Shown here: piece by piece, positions 17,951 through 27,289 of the stretch | How positions within the stretch are numbered: the stretch's first letter is position 1 | How the letters are laid out: each line of letters opens with the position of its first letter | Assembly (NCBI GenBank): GCA_021324395.1 | Contig: JAJPJG010000017.1 | Coordinates: 124,001 to 188,000, forward strand | Direction: 5' to 3' | Origin: Spartobacteria bacterium | Lineage (GTDB): Bacteria > Verrucomicrobiota > Verrucomicrobiia > Chthoniobacterales > Chthoniobacteraceae | Length of the DNA stretch: 64,000 nt | The notes under the pieces: generated by a model | Seen by the model: only the letters and a program-made list of their open reading frames with translations | The model's database searches: none | What the model was told of the DNA's origin: nothing | Program-made: the position numbers and the translations under genes

Positions 17951-19144
17951 CTAGTATTTCGGCACGCTCGGGTCGACTTCGTCGGCCCACGCAGTGATGC
18001 CGCCCTCGACGTTCGCGAGCTTGGCGAAACCGGCTTCGCGAAGAAGTTTGAGTGCTTTCGCGCTGCGCACGCCGCTCTTGCAGTGCAGGACGATCTCGTC
18101 CGCGCTATCGAGCTCGCTCATACGCGACGGCAGTTCGCCGAGCGGGATCAATTTCGCGCCCGGAATGCGCGCGATGTCGTATTCGAAATTTTCGCGGACA
18201 TCGACGAGCACGAATTTTTCCTTCGCATCGAGTTTGCGTTTCAAATCGCGCACGGAGATTGTCGGGATTGGCTCCTCGGCTGCTTCCGCCGCCGCGGCTT
18301 GCGGGATGCCGCAGAATTGGTCGTAGTCAATCAGCTCGGTGATTGTCGGATTGTCACTGCAGACCGGGCATTTCGGATCGCGGCGCAGTTTAAACTCGCG
18401 GAATTTCAGTTTTAACGCATCGAAATGCACAAGCCGGCCGATGAGCGGCTCGCCGATGCCGATGATCAGCTTGATCGCCTCGATCGCCTGCATGACGCCG
18501 ATGATGCCGGGCAAAACACCGAGCACGCCGCCTTCCGCGCAGCTCGGGACCATGCCGGGCGGCGGCGGCTCCGGGAACATGCAGCGATAACACGGGCCGC
18601 CGAGATGCGGCGCGAAGACCGTGCACTGGCCGTCGAAGCGGAAAATCGAGCCGTAGATGTTCGGCTTTTTCAAAAAGATGCAGATGTCATTGGAAAGATA
18701 ACGCGTCGGAAAATTATCCGTACCGTCGATGACGATGTCGTAAGGCTCGGTGATCTCGCGCGCGTTTTCGCTCGTGAACATCGCATCGTGCAGATCGATC
18801 TGGACGTTCGGATTGATCTCGCGAATGCGATCGCGCGCGGAGTTCAGCTTTTTGCGGCCAACGTCTTTCGTGCCGTGCAAAATCTGGCGCTGAAGATTGG
18901 AGAAATCGACCACGTCGCCATCGACCAGCCCCATGCGACCAATGCCCGCGGCGGCAAGATAGAGCGCGATCGGCGAGCCGAGACCGCCGGTGCCGATGCA
19001 AAGCACGCTCGCGGCTTTAAGCCGCTTTTGGCCCTCGAGCGTCACTTCCGGCATGATGAGATGGCGCGAGTAGCGGGCGATTTCGTCGTTGCTAAACTCG
19101 ATCTTCTCGAGCCGGCTCGGGTCAATGATGCTGTTGGTGGTCAT
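17951..19144 (-). CDS. moeB: MoeB/ThiF-type sulfur-carrier adenylyltransferase with rhodanese domain
   Basis: A 397-residue E1-like enzyme fused to a rhodanese domain. The ATP-binding loop GTGGLGSPIALYLAA lies near residue 48. Zinc cysteines are in GPCYRCMFPEP and KCPVCS, and the C-terminal rhodanese has the active loop CKSGVRS. Such proteins adenylate and sulfurate small sulfur carriers (MoaD, ThiS or CysO types) for molybdopterin, thiamine or cysteine synthesis; the exact partner cannot be told here. ATG 19144 (MTTNSIIDPS) is chosen. It lies 21 bases upstream of the pyrophosphatase gene on the same strand. Confidence 0.9.
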   Translation of the reverse strand: MTTNSIIDPSRLEKIEFSNDEIARYSRHLIMPEVTLEGQKRLKAASVLCIGTGGLGSPIALYLAAAGIGRMGLVDGDVVDFSNLQRQILHGTKDVGRKKLNSARDRIREINPNVQIDLHDAMFTSENAREITEPYDIVIDGTDNFPTRYLSNDICIFLKKPNIYGSIFRFDGQCTVFAPHLGGPCYRCMFPEPPPPGMVPSCAEGGVLGVLPGIIGVMQAIEAIKLIIGIGEPLIGRLVHFDALKLKFREFKLRRDPKCPVCSDNPTITELIDYDQFCGIPQAAAAEAAEEPIPTISVRDLKRKLDAKEKFVLVDVRENFEYDIARIPGAKLIPLGELPSRMSELDSADEIVLHCKSGVRSAKALKLLREAGFAKLANVEGGITAWADEVDPSVPKY

Positions 19145-19207
19145 GGAAAAAGGGCGACACGCTAGCATGTCGCTTCCCGTGCGGCAAGGGGCGCCCGCGC
19201 GGGAAAA

Positions 19208-20080
19208 TCATTGCACGTCCGGCAGGACCGGCTGACGTAGCCAGTCGGCGAAGCCTGAAAACACGCGTTCGCTAATGTCACGCACCCAGAGAAGGCTCGC
19301 ATTGTTTCCGTGAAACCGAATCGGGCGCACAGTCCCGATCGAACGCAGCCGCGTGCCGTCGCCGCGCAGGATGGAAAACTCGACCGGATGCGCGCTCACC
19401 GTGCGAATGTGTGTGAGCACCTGCACGTGCGATTCCGGCGCGATGAAATTAAGAATGCTTTTGCCGCTGCACTCATCGACACACAGTCCGAGCATCGCTG
19501 CGAACGCGGGATTAACCGAAAGCAAACAACCGTCCTGATGAATCGCGATGCCCTCGAACGCAGTTTCGAAAAGCACCTGGAAATTATCCGCTGTTTCCCG
19601 GAGCCGATCCGCAGTTTTTTTACGCTCCGTGATATCTTCGATGATGATCAGCCGTGCCGGTCTCTCGCAGTAACGCACGGTCGCGCCCTTGCATTCGACA
19701 TCGATGATCGTGCCGTCTTTTGTCCGGTGCCGCCATTGCGTCGCTGCGCCGAATTCCATGAACGCGAGTGTGAGCTGCGAGCGATATTCCAAGAAACTCG
19801 GCAACTCGGACTGCGGCCGCATTTCGCTCACCGTCATCTTCATGAACTCCGAGCGCGTGTAGCCGTAGTGCCGGATCGCGGCCTCGTTCACAGCGAGAAA
19901 TTCCAGCGTTTCCTCCGCGAACACCCACATCGGTTGCGGATTGCTCTCGAACAGGAGACGAAACGGTCCGTCCTGCATGTAACCGCGGACTTCGTAGGTT
20001 TTAACCAATTCGATCATAGTTCCATCGCGTGTTCCGATTTGAACACGCGCTCTCCTAAATTGTTCCGCGACAAGTGTCAA
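19208..20080 (-). CDS. Two-PAS-domain protein without output domain
   Basis: A 290-residue soluble protein with PAS domains at about residues 38-155 and 165-275, each followed by a PAC-like end (IIIEDITERK and LLWVRDISER). No kinase, GGDEF, HTH or methyl-accepting region follows, so it is a sensor module alone. It may act through a partner or by heterodimerising with another PAS protein; this is inference. An in-frame internal ATG (MIELVKTYEV) about 21 codons in could be the true start. It lies in the same direction as, and ten bases after, the GT2 gene. Confidence 0.8.
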   Translation of the reverse strand: MTLVAEQFRRARVQIGTRDGTMIELVKTYEVRGYMQDGPFRLLFESNPQPMWVFAEETLEFLAVNEAAIRHYGYTRSEFMKMTVSEMRPQSELPSFLEYRSQLTLAFMEFGAATQWRHRTKDGTIIDVECKGATVRYCERPARLIIIEDITERKKTADRLRETADNFQVLFETAFEGIAIHQDGCLLSVNPAFAAMLGLCVDECSGKSILNFIAPESHVQVLTHIRTVSAHPVEFSILRGDGTRLRSIGTVRPIRFHGNNASLLWVRDISERVFSGFADWLRQPVLPDVQ

Positions 20081-20089
20081 CCGCCGAAA

Positions 20090-21022
20090 TCAAGCCCGAT
20101 CCGCCTCGTGCGTGCCGACGTTGCGCATGCGCATCAGCGCGCGCTCGCGCTCGTAGCGAACGATCGTATCGAGAATCACGCCGCACGCCATGCTCAGCGC
20201 GAAAAACGTCGCGAGTCCGGTTGCCAGAATCGCGAGCGGAACATGATAGATGTATTCGTAGCGGATGTAGTCGAGCACTGGAAAAATGCCGACGACGATC
20301 GACAGCGCGAGAAAAAGTGCCGCGAGCGTGGAGAAAAAGAGCAGCGGCTTGAAGTCCTTGATGATCGCGAGAATCGCGCGCAGCACGCGAAAGCCGTCGC
20401 GAAATGTGTGCAGTTTCGATTCGGAGCCGGCGGGGCGGCTGCGGAAGTGGATTCCGACTTCGTGTTGGGAAAAACCTTTGTCGATTGTTTGCAGCGCAAG
20501 TTCCGTTTCGATTTCAAAGCCGGTCGCGAGCAGCGGAACATTGCGATAAAACGCACGGTTAAACAATCGGTAGCCCGAAAACAAATCACCGCATGATGCT
20601 TTAAAAACTGTTTCGATAAAGCGCGACAAAAATTCGTTTGCCCATGTATGTGTGGCTTTGAATGCGCTCTCATCGTCGCTCATGCGGCAGCCGACGACCG
20701 TATCGCTGTTGTTCGCGAGCGCGGTCGCGATCAGCTTCAGCGCCTCTTCGGCCGGATAGGTGTCGTCGCCGTCCACCATGATCAAATAATCGGAGTGCGT
20801 TTCGCGAAAGAGCCGCTGGACGGCATTTCCCTTTCCTTTTCGCCGCTCGGCGATGACCTCCGCGCCATGCTCCCGCGCGATGCGGGATGTATCGTCGGTG
20901 CTCGCGTTGTCGATGACGAGAATGCGCGCATGCGGAAAAACGCTGCGGAAATCGTCGATGACTTTGCCAATCGTCTGCGCCTCGTTGAAACACGGGATGC
21001 CGATGGTCAGCGACTTTGTCAT
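20090..21022 (-). CDS. Family 2 glycosyltransferase with C-terminal membrane helices
   Basis: A 310-residue GT2 enzyme of the dolichyl/polyprenyl-phosphate sugar synthase kind. The N-terminal GT-A fold shows IGIPCFNEAQTIGKV, the nucleotide/metal motif VDGDDTYP (DxD) and the acceptor region GDLFSGYRLFNR. Two C-terminal helices (about 220-245 and 255-285) anchor it. Such enzymes make polyprenyl-phosphate sugars used by GT-C transferases; the overlapping upstream gene is a membrane protein of that general type. ATG 21022 is chosen because it overlaps that gene's stop and begins at the domain. Confidence 0.88.
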   Translation of the reverse strand: MTKSLTIGIPCFNEAQTIGKVIDDFRSVFPHARILVIDNASTDDTSRIAREHGAEVIAERRKGKGNAVQRLFRETHSDYLIMVDGDDTYPAEEALKLIATALANNSDTVVGCRMSDDESAFKATHTWANEFLSRFIETVFKASCGDLFSGYRLFNRAFYRNVPLLATGFEIETELALQTIDKGFSQHEVGIHFRSRPAGSESKLHTFRDGFRVLRAILAIIKDFKPLLFFSTLAALFLALSIVVGIFPVLDYIRYEYIYHVPLAILATGLATFFALSMACGVILDTIVRYERERALMRMRNVGTHEADRA

Positions 21023-22614
21023 AACTGCGCGGGCGCTGCTTCGTGCACTGGGACTTGCGGGCGGAATCTCAAAACGAGCGCATAAACAGACGTAAAAACG
21101 CAATCCAGCACAAAGAACACGTAAATCAGACAAAACGATTCGAAAGCGAATCGATAACGCGGATTTACCACACCCGTCAGCATCACCCCAAACCAAAGCC
21201 CAAACAACGCCGCGAGCCACGCCACGTGCAGCGCGCGCATTTTGCCGGGGCGCACCAGTGCGAGCGCCATTCCGAACAGTGCGATCTGGAAGAAATAAGG
21301 CGTGGAGGGAAACTGCGCGCGCTTCGGCTCACGCGGGCGCACTTTGAGCGTGTAGTGCCGCCATTTCGCATCGAGCTTGTCATACCATTTCAGCGGCTGG
21401 TAGTGCGCATGAACGAACGCGTCGATCTCCGCGCGATCGGTGAATGGATGCCCGACCAGAAACCGCGCAAAATCCGGCAGCCAGCCTTTGCGCATGAAAC
21501 CGATGATCTGCTTGTCGTAAAGCGTGCGGTTGTTGAAGCCGACGCTGACCGGGCTGATTGTCCCGAGCAGGAATTTTTTCCATGCAATCACCGGCAGCCT
21601 GAACGGATGCGTGAGCATTGCCTCAACCGCGAGCTTCTCGCAAAACGCGTTGATTTCCATTTTCCGCTCCTTGCCACTGCGCGAACTCAGATACCATTTT
21701 GCGAGATCGCCGATGTTTTTTTCGAGCGTGGTTAATTTCGTCGGCACATCGCCGAACTCGGCGCGGGTCTGATCGCGCAATGGAAGGATCCACGAGCTGA
21801 AATCAGGCGCAACTTTCGATTGATCGGGACTGAGCGGGAGCACGGTCGAATAAAGCAACTGCCCGGCCTGGCTGGAACGCGTCGAGGCGTTCGTAATAAG
21901 CGCCACCGCTAGCATGATGGCCATTTTGATCGCCAGATTTTTCCAATTGCGCCAGCAAACGAAAAGCACGAGCAAAAATCCGAACGGCAGCAGTAGCTTG
22001 CCCTCGGGCCGCGCACCTGCCGTCAGAAAAAACATGAGCATCAGCCACGCAAAACGTCCGGCCGATTGCTTGCGCACAAACAGCGTTCCCGCCAGCGCGA
22101 GCATGACGATGCAGAATAAGTAAACTGCCTCACCGAGCAGCGCATGTTCAAACCAGAGCAATACTGGATTTAATGCCGTGATTAGCGTCACCGGCACGAT
22201 AAGCCATTTCCACCATGCGAACCAAAACCGGACCAGCGCACCGATCATCCAGACGATGCCGAGTCCGAGCAAGTGCTGCAGCATCGGAATCACAATCAGC
22301 ACCGGCAATCGCACGAGACACGGCAGGGTGAAGAAAATCGGCACGAGGAACGTTTTTTTTCCGTGGATGACGAGATCGCCATGCGTCATGAAACGCCAGG
22401 CCGTGATCAAGTAATCGCCCGTGTCGAATTGCATGTAGCCATACGGCATCTGTGCGGTGAGCAGCGCGCGCACAACAAAACCGACCAGCAGCGCCGGCGC
22501 GCTAAATCGCAGGATTTCACGAAGAATCGGCTCCTGCGGGAGCCGTCGCAAGGAATTGAGCAGACGATGAACAACGGGCATTAAAGGAGAATTCAACACG
22601 CGCAATTTGCTCAC
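21019..22614 (-). CDS. Polytopic membrane protein, GT-C/GT39-like
   Basis: A 531-residue protein with about ten hydrophobic segments and a long soluble stretch (about 270-420) between helices. The N-terminal loop YMQFDTGDYLITAWR contains acidic residues where GT-C transferases (PMT/ArnT-like) place the catalytic Asp, but the match is weak and I do not assign a substrate. The 3' end overlaps the GT2 gene by ATGA. Together they look like a polyprenyl-sugar synthesis and transfer pair. Confidence 0.75.
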   Translation of the reverse strand: MSKLRVLNSPLMPVVHRLLNSLRRLPQEPILREILRFSAPALLVGFVVRALLTAQMPYGYMQFDTGDYLITAWRFMTHGDLVIHGKKTFLVPIFFTLPCLVRLPVLIVIPMLQHLLGLGIVWMIGALVRFWFAWWKWLIVPVTLITALNPVLLWFEHALLGEAVYLFCIVMLALAGTLFVRKQSAGRFAWLMLMFFLTAGARPEGKLLLPFGFLLVLFVCWRNWKNLAIKMAIMLAVALITNASTRSSQAGQLLYSTVLPLSPDQSKVAPDFSSWILPLRDQTRAEFGDVPTKLTTLEKNIGDLAKWYLSSRSGKERKMEINAFCEKLAVEAMLTHPFRLPVIAWKKFLLGTISPVSVGFNNRTLYDKQIIGFMRKGWLPDFARFLVGHPFTDRAEIDAFVHAHYQPLKWYDKLDAKWRHYTLKVRPREPKRAQFPSTPYFFQIALFGMALALVRPGKMRALHVAWLAALFGLWFGVMLTGVVNPRYRFAFESFCLIYVFFVLDCVFTSVYALVLRFRPQVPVHEAAPAQL

Positions 22615-22628
22615 TCATGGCTCGCTCA

Positions 22629-22642
22629 TTACACAAATGTAA
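22629..22642. promoter_or_regulatory. Inverted repeat TTACA-N4-TGTAA upstream of response regulator
   Basis: TTACACAAATGTAA has 5-bp arms around a 4-base spacer. It lies 47 bases before the response regulator ATG, in the 75-base gap between divergent genes. Palindromes of this size are typical targets of OmpR-family regulators, so autoregulation is a reasonable guess; no second box was found. Confidence 0.35.
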
Positions 22643-22689
22643 CGCCATGCCGGTTGCCGAGCGTGCACGACTGGTTTAAATATCCGCGC

Positions 22690-23364
22690 ATGCGACTCCT
22701 ACTTGTTGAAGATGACCAGAAAATCGCGTCGTTCGTCACTCGCGGCTTGAAAGAAGCCGGCTTCGCTGTCGATCACGCGATTGACGGCCGCGACGGTCTG
22801 CACTTTGCGCTGCACGAAAAATACGACGCGGCGGTTGTCGACCTCATGCTGCCGCATATCGATGGCCTCAAGCTCATCGAAAGCATGCGCCGCGAGAAAA
22901 TCCAGACGCCGGTGATCGCGCTGACGGCCAAACGTTCCGTTGACGATCGTGTAAAAGGACTCGAAACCGGTTGCGATGACTACCTGACGAAACCATTTGC
23001 GTTTTCCGAGCTGCTCGCGCGTGTGAATGCGCTGATCCGTCGTTCCACCGACCAGGCCGAACCGTCGCGTCTTGTCGTCGGCAATCTGTCGATGGATTTG
23101 CTCAAGCGACTGGTCGAGCGCGGCGAACAGGAAATCGAGTTGCAGCCGCGCGAGTTTTCGCTGCTCGAGTATTTGATGCGGAACGCGGGTCGCGTCGTTT
23201 CGAAGACACTGATCATGGAACACGTTTGGAATTACCATTTCGATCCGCAAACAAACGTCGTCGATGTGCTGGTTTGCCGTTTGCGCAATAAAATCGACCG
23301 CAACTTCGATGCGCCGATGATCCACACGATTCGCGGCGTCGGATACGTTTTGAAAACCGCATGA
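22690..23364 (+). CDS. OmpR-family response regulator
   Basis: A 224-residue two-component regulator. It has a receiver domain with the acidic pair Glu-Asp-Asp at residues 7-9, phospho-acceptor Asp51 (VVDLMLP) and TKPF near residue 100. A winged-helix DNA-binding domain ends in IRGVGYVLK. It most resembles the CusR/QseB-type group linked to metal or envelope stress, though the signal is unknown. ATG 22690 (MRLLLVEDD) is chosen over an upstream start at 22654. It overlaps the DUF347 gene by ATGA and shares the operon with a histidine kinase. Confidence 0.92.
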   Translation: MRLLLVEDDQKIASFVTRGLKEAGFAVDHAIDGRDGLHFALHEKYDAAVVDLMLPHIDGLKLIESMRREKIQTPVIALTAKRSVDDRVKGLETGCDDYLTKPFAFSELLARVNALIRRSTDQAEPSRLVVGNLSMDLLKRLVERGEQEIELQPREFSLLEYLMRNAGRVVSKTLIMEHVWNYHFDPQTNVVDVLVCRLRNKIDRNFDAPMIHTIRGVGYVLKTA

Positions 23365-24122
23365 AGACGAAGGTCCCGCAGGTCACCATCGCATTCTGGC
23401 TCGTCAAGATCGCGGCCACGACACTCGGCGAAACGGGCGGCGATGCGCTGTCGATGACGCTGAATCTCGGCTATCTCGTCAGCACAGTAATTTTCGCTGC
23501 GTTCTTTCTCGCGACCGCAGCCGCACAGATTTCGGCGAAAAAGTATCACCCGTTTTTGTATTGGGCGGTGATCATCGCGACAACGACCGTCGGCACGACG
23601 ATGTCGGATTTTCTCACGCGCAGCGCAGGGCTGGGATACGTGCGTGCTTCGGTTTTGCTGCTGGCAATGGTGCTCATCGTGCTCGGCATTTGGAAAGCCG
23701 CTGTCGGCACCGTTTCGGTTAATCGCATTACGACTCGCAAAGCGGAGAGCTTTTATTGGCTGACGATTCTTTTTTCCAACACGCTCGGCACCGCACTCGG
23801 CGATTCATTTGCCGACGAGGAACTCGGCGGCTTCGGGTTCGGCTACGAAAAAGCCGCGCTGATTTTTGCCGGTGCGCTGGCGCTGATTGCGGCCTTTTAC
23901 TTTTACACAAAAATTTCGCACACCATTTTGTTTTGGAGCGCGTTCATTCTCACGCGGCCGCTGGGTGCGACGCTCGGTGACATTTTAACGAAACCGATCG
24001 CGCACGGTGGACTGAATCTCGGGCGCGGCGCTTCCTCGCTTGTGATTGCGGTTTTCATGGTGATTTGCATTTTGCTGATGCCGCAAAAATCCGAGGAGAG
24101 ACTACCGGAACCCGCCGCGTGA
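23361..24122 (+). CDS. DUF347/COG4705 membrane protein with four internal repeats
   Basis: A 253-residue polytopic protein made of four similar units, each with a G-x-x-x-x-D signature: TTLGETGGD (about 20), TVGTTMSD (about 77), TLGTALGD (about 143) and PLGATLGD (about 201). This matches the DUF347 repeat family, whose function is not established; a transport role is often supposed. It sits between a response regulator and its kinase with four-base overlaps on both sides, so it is probably the regulated output or an accessory sensor. Confidence 0.85.
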   Translation: MKTKVPQVTIAFWLVKIAATTLGETGGDALSMTLNLGYLVSTVIFAAFFLATAAAQISAKKYHPFLYWAVIIATTTVGTTMSDFLTRSAGLGYVRASVLLLAMVLIVLGIWKAAVGTVSVNRITTRKAESFYWLTILFSNTLGTALGDSFADEELGGFGFGYEKAALIFAGALALIAAFYFYTKISHTILFWSAFILTRPLGATLGDILTKPIAHGGLNLGRGASSLVIAVFMVICILLMPQKSEERLPEPAA

Positions 24123-25513
24123 CGATGTTCCGGAAGCTGCACGATCTGTTTTTGCGCGCCGTCGGCGTGCGCCTCACCGTTTGGTATTCAGCGCTCTTTA
24201 TCGTGAGCCTGGTCGGGCTTTTTCTGACCGTTTACTTCATGCTGTCATCGCTGCTGCAGAAAAAGGATTTCGAGATAATCCACACACGGCTCAACGAGAT
24301 GGTCGAGGAATACAAGGAAGGAATTCCCGAGGTTCAAAAAGTCAGCGACAAACGCTTCAACGGTTTCCTGGTGCGCGTGGCGGATCGGAACAACAGCACG
24401 CTGTTTGCGACTGTGCCCGATGAAGATGAACTCGCGGGACCGGAAATAGTGGCGCAACTCGAAAAGCAAAAACCAGCCGAGGGCCGCTGGCTGTCGATCT
24501 CGGTTCTGCATCACGGCACGTTCGAAATCGCCAACAAACAAATGCGCGACGGCAGTTACGTGCAGGTCGGGCGCACTTCGCGGCACCGGCAGATTTTTCT
24601 GAACCGCTTCCGCAAAGTGAGCGCGCTTGTCATTTTTCCGATGTTCCTGCTGGCAATTGGCGGCGGCGCGTTTGTGTCGCGTCGCGCGCTCGCGCCGATT
24701 CACCAGCTCAACAAAGCCGTCCACGACATCATCACGACCGGCAAAATGGACGCTCGCATTTCACCCCGGCACACGGATGGCGAGCTGCGCGAACTCGTCG
24801 TGTCGTTCAACCAAATGATGGACCGCATCGAGGCGCTGATTTTTGGCATGCGTGGTGTGCTCGACAACGTCGCACACGATTTGCGCACGCCATTGACCCG
24901 GCTGCGCGGCATCGCGGAAATGGCGCTGCAAAATCCGTGCGATTCGAATACCGCGCAGGAAGCGCTGGCGGATTGTATCGAGGAAAGCGAGCGCGTGACG
25001 ACGATGTTGAATACGCTGATGGACATCTCGGAAGTCGAGACCGGCGCGATGCATTTGAATCTCACGAATGTCCACATCGCAACGATTGTCGAACAGATCG
25101 TCGACCTTTACCGCGACGTCGCCGACGAAAAATCGCTCCAGCTTTCCACCGCAATCGGCGGCGACTGGATCGTGAGCGCTGACGAAAACCGGCTGCGGCA
25201 GGCAGTCGGCAATTTGCTCGATAACGCCGTGAAATACACGCCGGAAGGCGGCAAGGTTTGCATCGAGGTGAATCGCGCCGACGGGTTCGTCACGATCGGC
25301 GTGCGCGATTCCGGCATCGGCATTCCGACCGAGGAAATTCCGCACGTCTGGGAGCGATTGTATCGCGGTGACAAGAGCCGCTCGCAACGCGGGCTCGGGC
25401 TTGGATTGAGCCTGGTCAAAGCGATCGCACAAGCGCACAGCGGCGTTTGCGAAGTGGAGAGCGCGCCAGGAGCAGGCTCGCTTTTCCAACTCCGCCTGCC
25501 GGCGACGACGTGA
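24119..25513 (+). CDS. Membrane histidine kinase (HAMP, HisKA, HATPase)
   Basis: A 464-residue sensor kinase. Two membrane helices (about residues 15-43 and 165-190) flank a periplasmic domain of about 120 residues. A HAMP segment, the H-box VAHDLRTPLTRLR, the N-box NLLDNAVKYTPEGG and the G-boxes DSGIGIP and GLGLGLS follow. It should phosphorylate the response regulator two genes upstream. GTG 24119 overlaps the preceding stop; ATG 24125 two codons later is an equally good start. Confidence 0.92.
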   Translation: MTMFRKLHDLFLRAVGVRLTVWYSALFIVSLVGLFLTVYFMLSSLLQKKDFEIIHTRLNEMVEEYKEGIPEVQKVSDKRFNGFLVRVADRNNSTLFATVPDEDELAGPEIVAQLEKQKPAEGRWLSISVLHHGTFEIANKQMRDGSYVQVGRTSRHRQIFLNRFRKVSALVIFPMFLLAIGGGAFVSRRALAPIHQLNKAVHDIITTGKMDARISPRHTDGELRELVVSFNQMMDRIEALIFGMRGVLDNVAHDLRTPLTRLRGIAEMALQNPCDSNTAQEALADCIEESERVTTMLNTLMDISEVETGAMHLNLTNVHIATIVEQIVDLYRDVADEKSLQLSTAIGGDWIVSADENRLRQAVGNLLDNAVKYTPEGGKVCIEVNRADGFVTIGVRDSGIGIPTEEIPHVWERLYRGDKSRSQRGLGLGLSLVKAIAQAHSGVCEVESAPGAGSLFQLRLPATT

Positions 25514-25579
25514 TTACAAAAGTGTCATTCGCACGTAAGTGGCGGAGCGGAAGCTTGCGCTAAACTGCGCGTCATCTAA

Positions 25580-27289
25580 ATGGAAGCACTCTCCTCAGTT
25601 TCCCCAACCATTTCGACTTCCCAGCCAGGGAGAGGCCGCGCGCTGTCGTTCACTGCTGAGCGCTGCGTCGCGGCCGTTTTGGTGGTCGCGCTCATCGCGT
25701 GGAAGATTTTCGCCGCACTGCATTATCGCGTCGATTCCGACGAGCCGCAGCACCTGCACGTCGTCTGGGGCTGGGCCAACGGCTTTCTGCAATACCGCGA
25801 TCTTTTCGATAACCACAGTCCGCTTTTTCAAATGCTGTGCGCGCCGCTATTTCGCGCGCTCGGCGAACGCGCGGACATTCTCGTGCCGATGCGGCTCGCG
25901 ATGATTCCGCTCTTTTTTCTCAGCCTTTGGTGCATCTATAAAATTGGCGCACGGCTCTGGAACCCGCTTGGCGGCTGGATTGCAGCGGCCCTGACTGCAG
26001 TCGCGCCAACCTTTTTTTACTCCACGACGGAATTTCGCACCGACGATTTGTGGGGCGCGCTCTGGATGGTCGCGCTGCTGATTTTTGCGAGCGGTGAATT
26101 TAACAGCAAACGCGCGTTTTGGTTCGGATTGACCCTTGGCGCAGCGTTCGCGACATCGATGAAAACATCGCTGCTGGCAGGTTCGCTTGCGATTGCCGCG
26201 CTCGCAGTGCTCGGGTTCCGTCGCATTGCCGGGGAACGATTCGATTTGGCAAAAATACTGACGCCACTCGTGCTAGCAATCGCCGGAGCGTTGATCATTC
26301 CCACGGTGCTCGTCGCCTTTTTCGCCGCCAAAGGCGCGCTGCCGCAGATGATTTATTGCGTGATACAGCACAACGCGCTGCCGGGACTTGGTAAACTCGG
26401 GAAGCTCGGTTTTCACGAGTTTATTTTTCCGCTGGTTTTGCCGCTGCTCTTGCTGCCCGGCTGGCTTTATTTTTGTTCGCACAACGATCGCCGCATCGGC
26501 GCACAACGCGCGACGATCATGATGGCTGCGGGCATTTACATGGCGTTTCTGCGGAGCTACTGGCCGCTCGTGACAGTGCAGGATTGGATTCCGTTCCTGC
26601 CGATGTTTTTCCTGGCGGTGACGCCTTTAATTCTTGCGATTGGAAATTGGTGCGCGCGTTTTCATCCCGCGCTGCGGTTCGCTCTGCCGACGTTGCTGGT
26701 CGCTCTGGAGATTTGCTTTTGTTATCGCGTGTCCCCCTTTTCAAAAGACGACCTGACGCCGAACACGCGCCATCTCGCGGAACTCCTGAAGCTGACCGAT
26801 CCCGGGCAATACGTCATGGATGCAAAGGGCGATTCGATTTTCCGCCCACGGCCATTTTACTGGGTGCTCGAGGGCGTGACCATCGCTCGCATGCATCGCG
26901 GATTGATTGCAGACGATCTACCGCAGGCGCTGATCAAAACGTCGACATGCGTCGTTTCCCCACGCCGGCTCAGCGAGGTCGACTACGCGTTCATCGATAA
27001 CAACTACATTCGCATCGCAGAGCACCTGCTCGTCGCCGGAAAATCGCTGGGCGACATCAAGGCCGGCGAAACTGTTACCTTCCAGACGCTCTGGCCGGCC
27101 CGCTACAAAATAACCTGTCAGGACGGCACCCTCAAAGGCACCCTGGACGGCGAACCGCTGCATGGCGCATTCACGTTGCCGCCGGGCACGCACGCGCTGC
27201 AACTGAGCAACGGCGCGAAACAGGTGGCGCTCGTGTGGGCGCAGGCGCTTGAGCGCGGCTTCACCCCATTTTCCGGCAAACACAAATGA
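25580..27289 (+). CDS. Polytopic GT-C/GT39-like glycosyltransferase
   Basis: A 569-residue protein with about twelve hydrophobic segments and a soluble C-terminal tail. The first periplasmic loop has YRVDSDEPQHLHVVWGWANG, where the acidic pair before a His is typical of GT-C lipid-linked sugar transferases (GT39/GT83 group). It therefore probably moves a sugar from a polyprenyl-phosphate donor to an envelope acceptor; neither is known. The stop overlaps the next gene by ATGA. Confidence 0.78.
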   Translation: MEALSSVSPTISTSQPGRGRALSFTAERCVAAVLVVALIAWKIFAALHYRVDSDEPQHLHVVWGWANGFLQYRDLFDNHSPLFQMLCAPLFRALGERADILVPMRLAMIPLFFLSLWCIYKIGARLWNPLGGWIAAALTAVAPTFFYSTTEFRTDDLWGALWMVALLIFASGEFNSKRAFWFGLTLGAAFATSMKTSLLAGSLAIAALAVLGFRRIAGERFDLAKILTPLVLAIAGALIIPTVLVAFFAAKGALPQMIYCVIQHNALPGLGKLGKLGFHEFIFPLVLPLLLLPGWLYFCSHNDRRIGAQRATIMMAAGIYMAFLRSYWPLVTVQDWIPFLPMFFLAVTPLILAIGNWCARFHPALRFALPTLLVALEICFCYRVSPFSKDDLTPNTRHLAELLKLTDPGQYVMDAKGDSIFRPRPFYWVLEGVTIARMHRGLIADDLPQALIKTSTCVVSPRRLSEVDYAFIDNNYIRIAEHLLVAGKSLGDIKAGETVTFQTLWPARYKITCQDGTLKGTLDGEPLHGAFTLPPGTHALQLSNGAKQVALVWAQALERGFTPFSGKHK

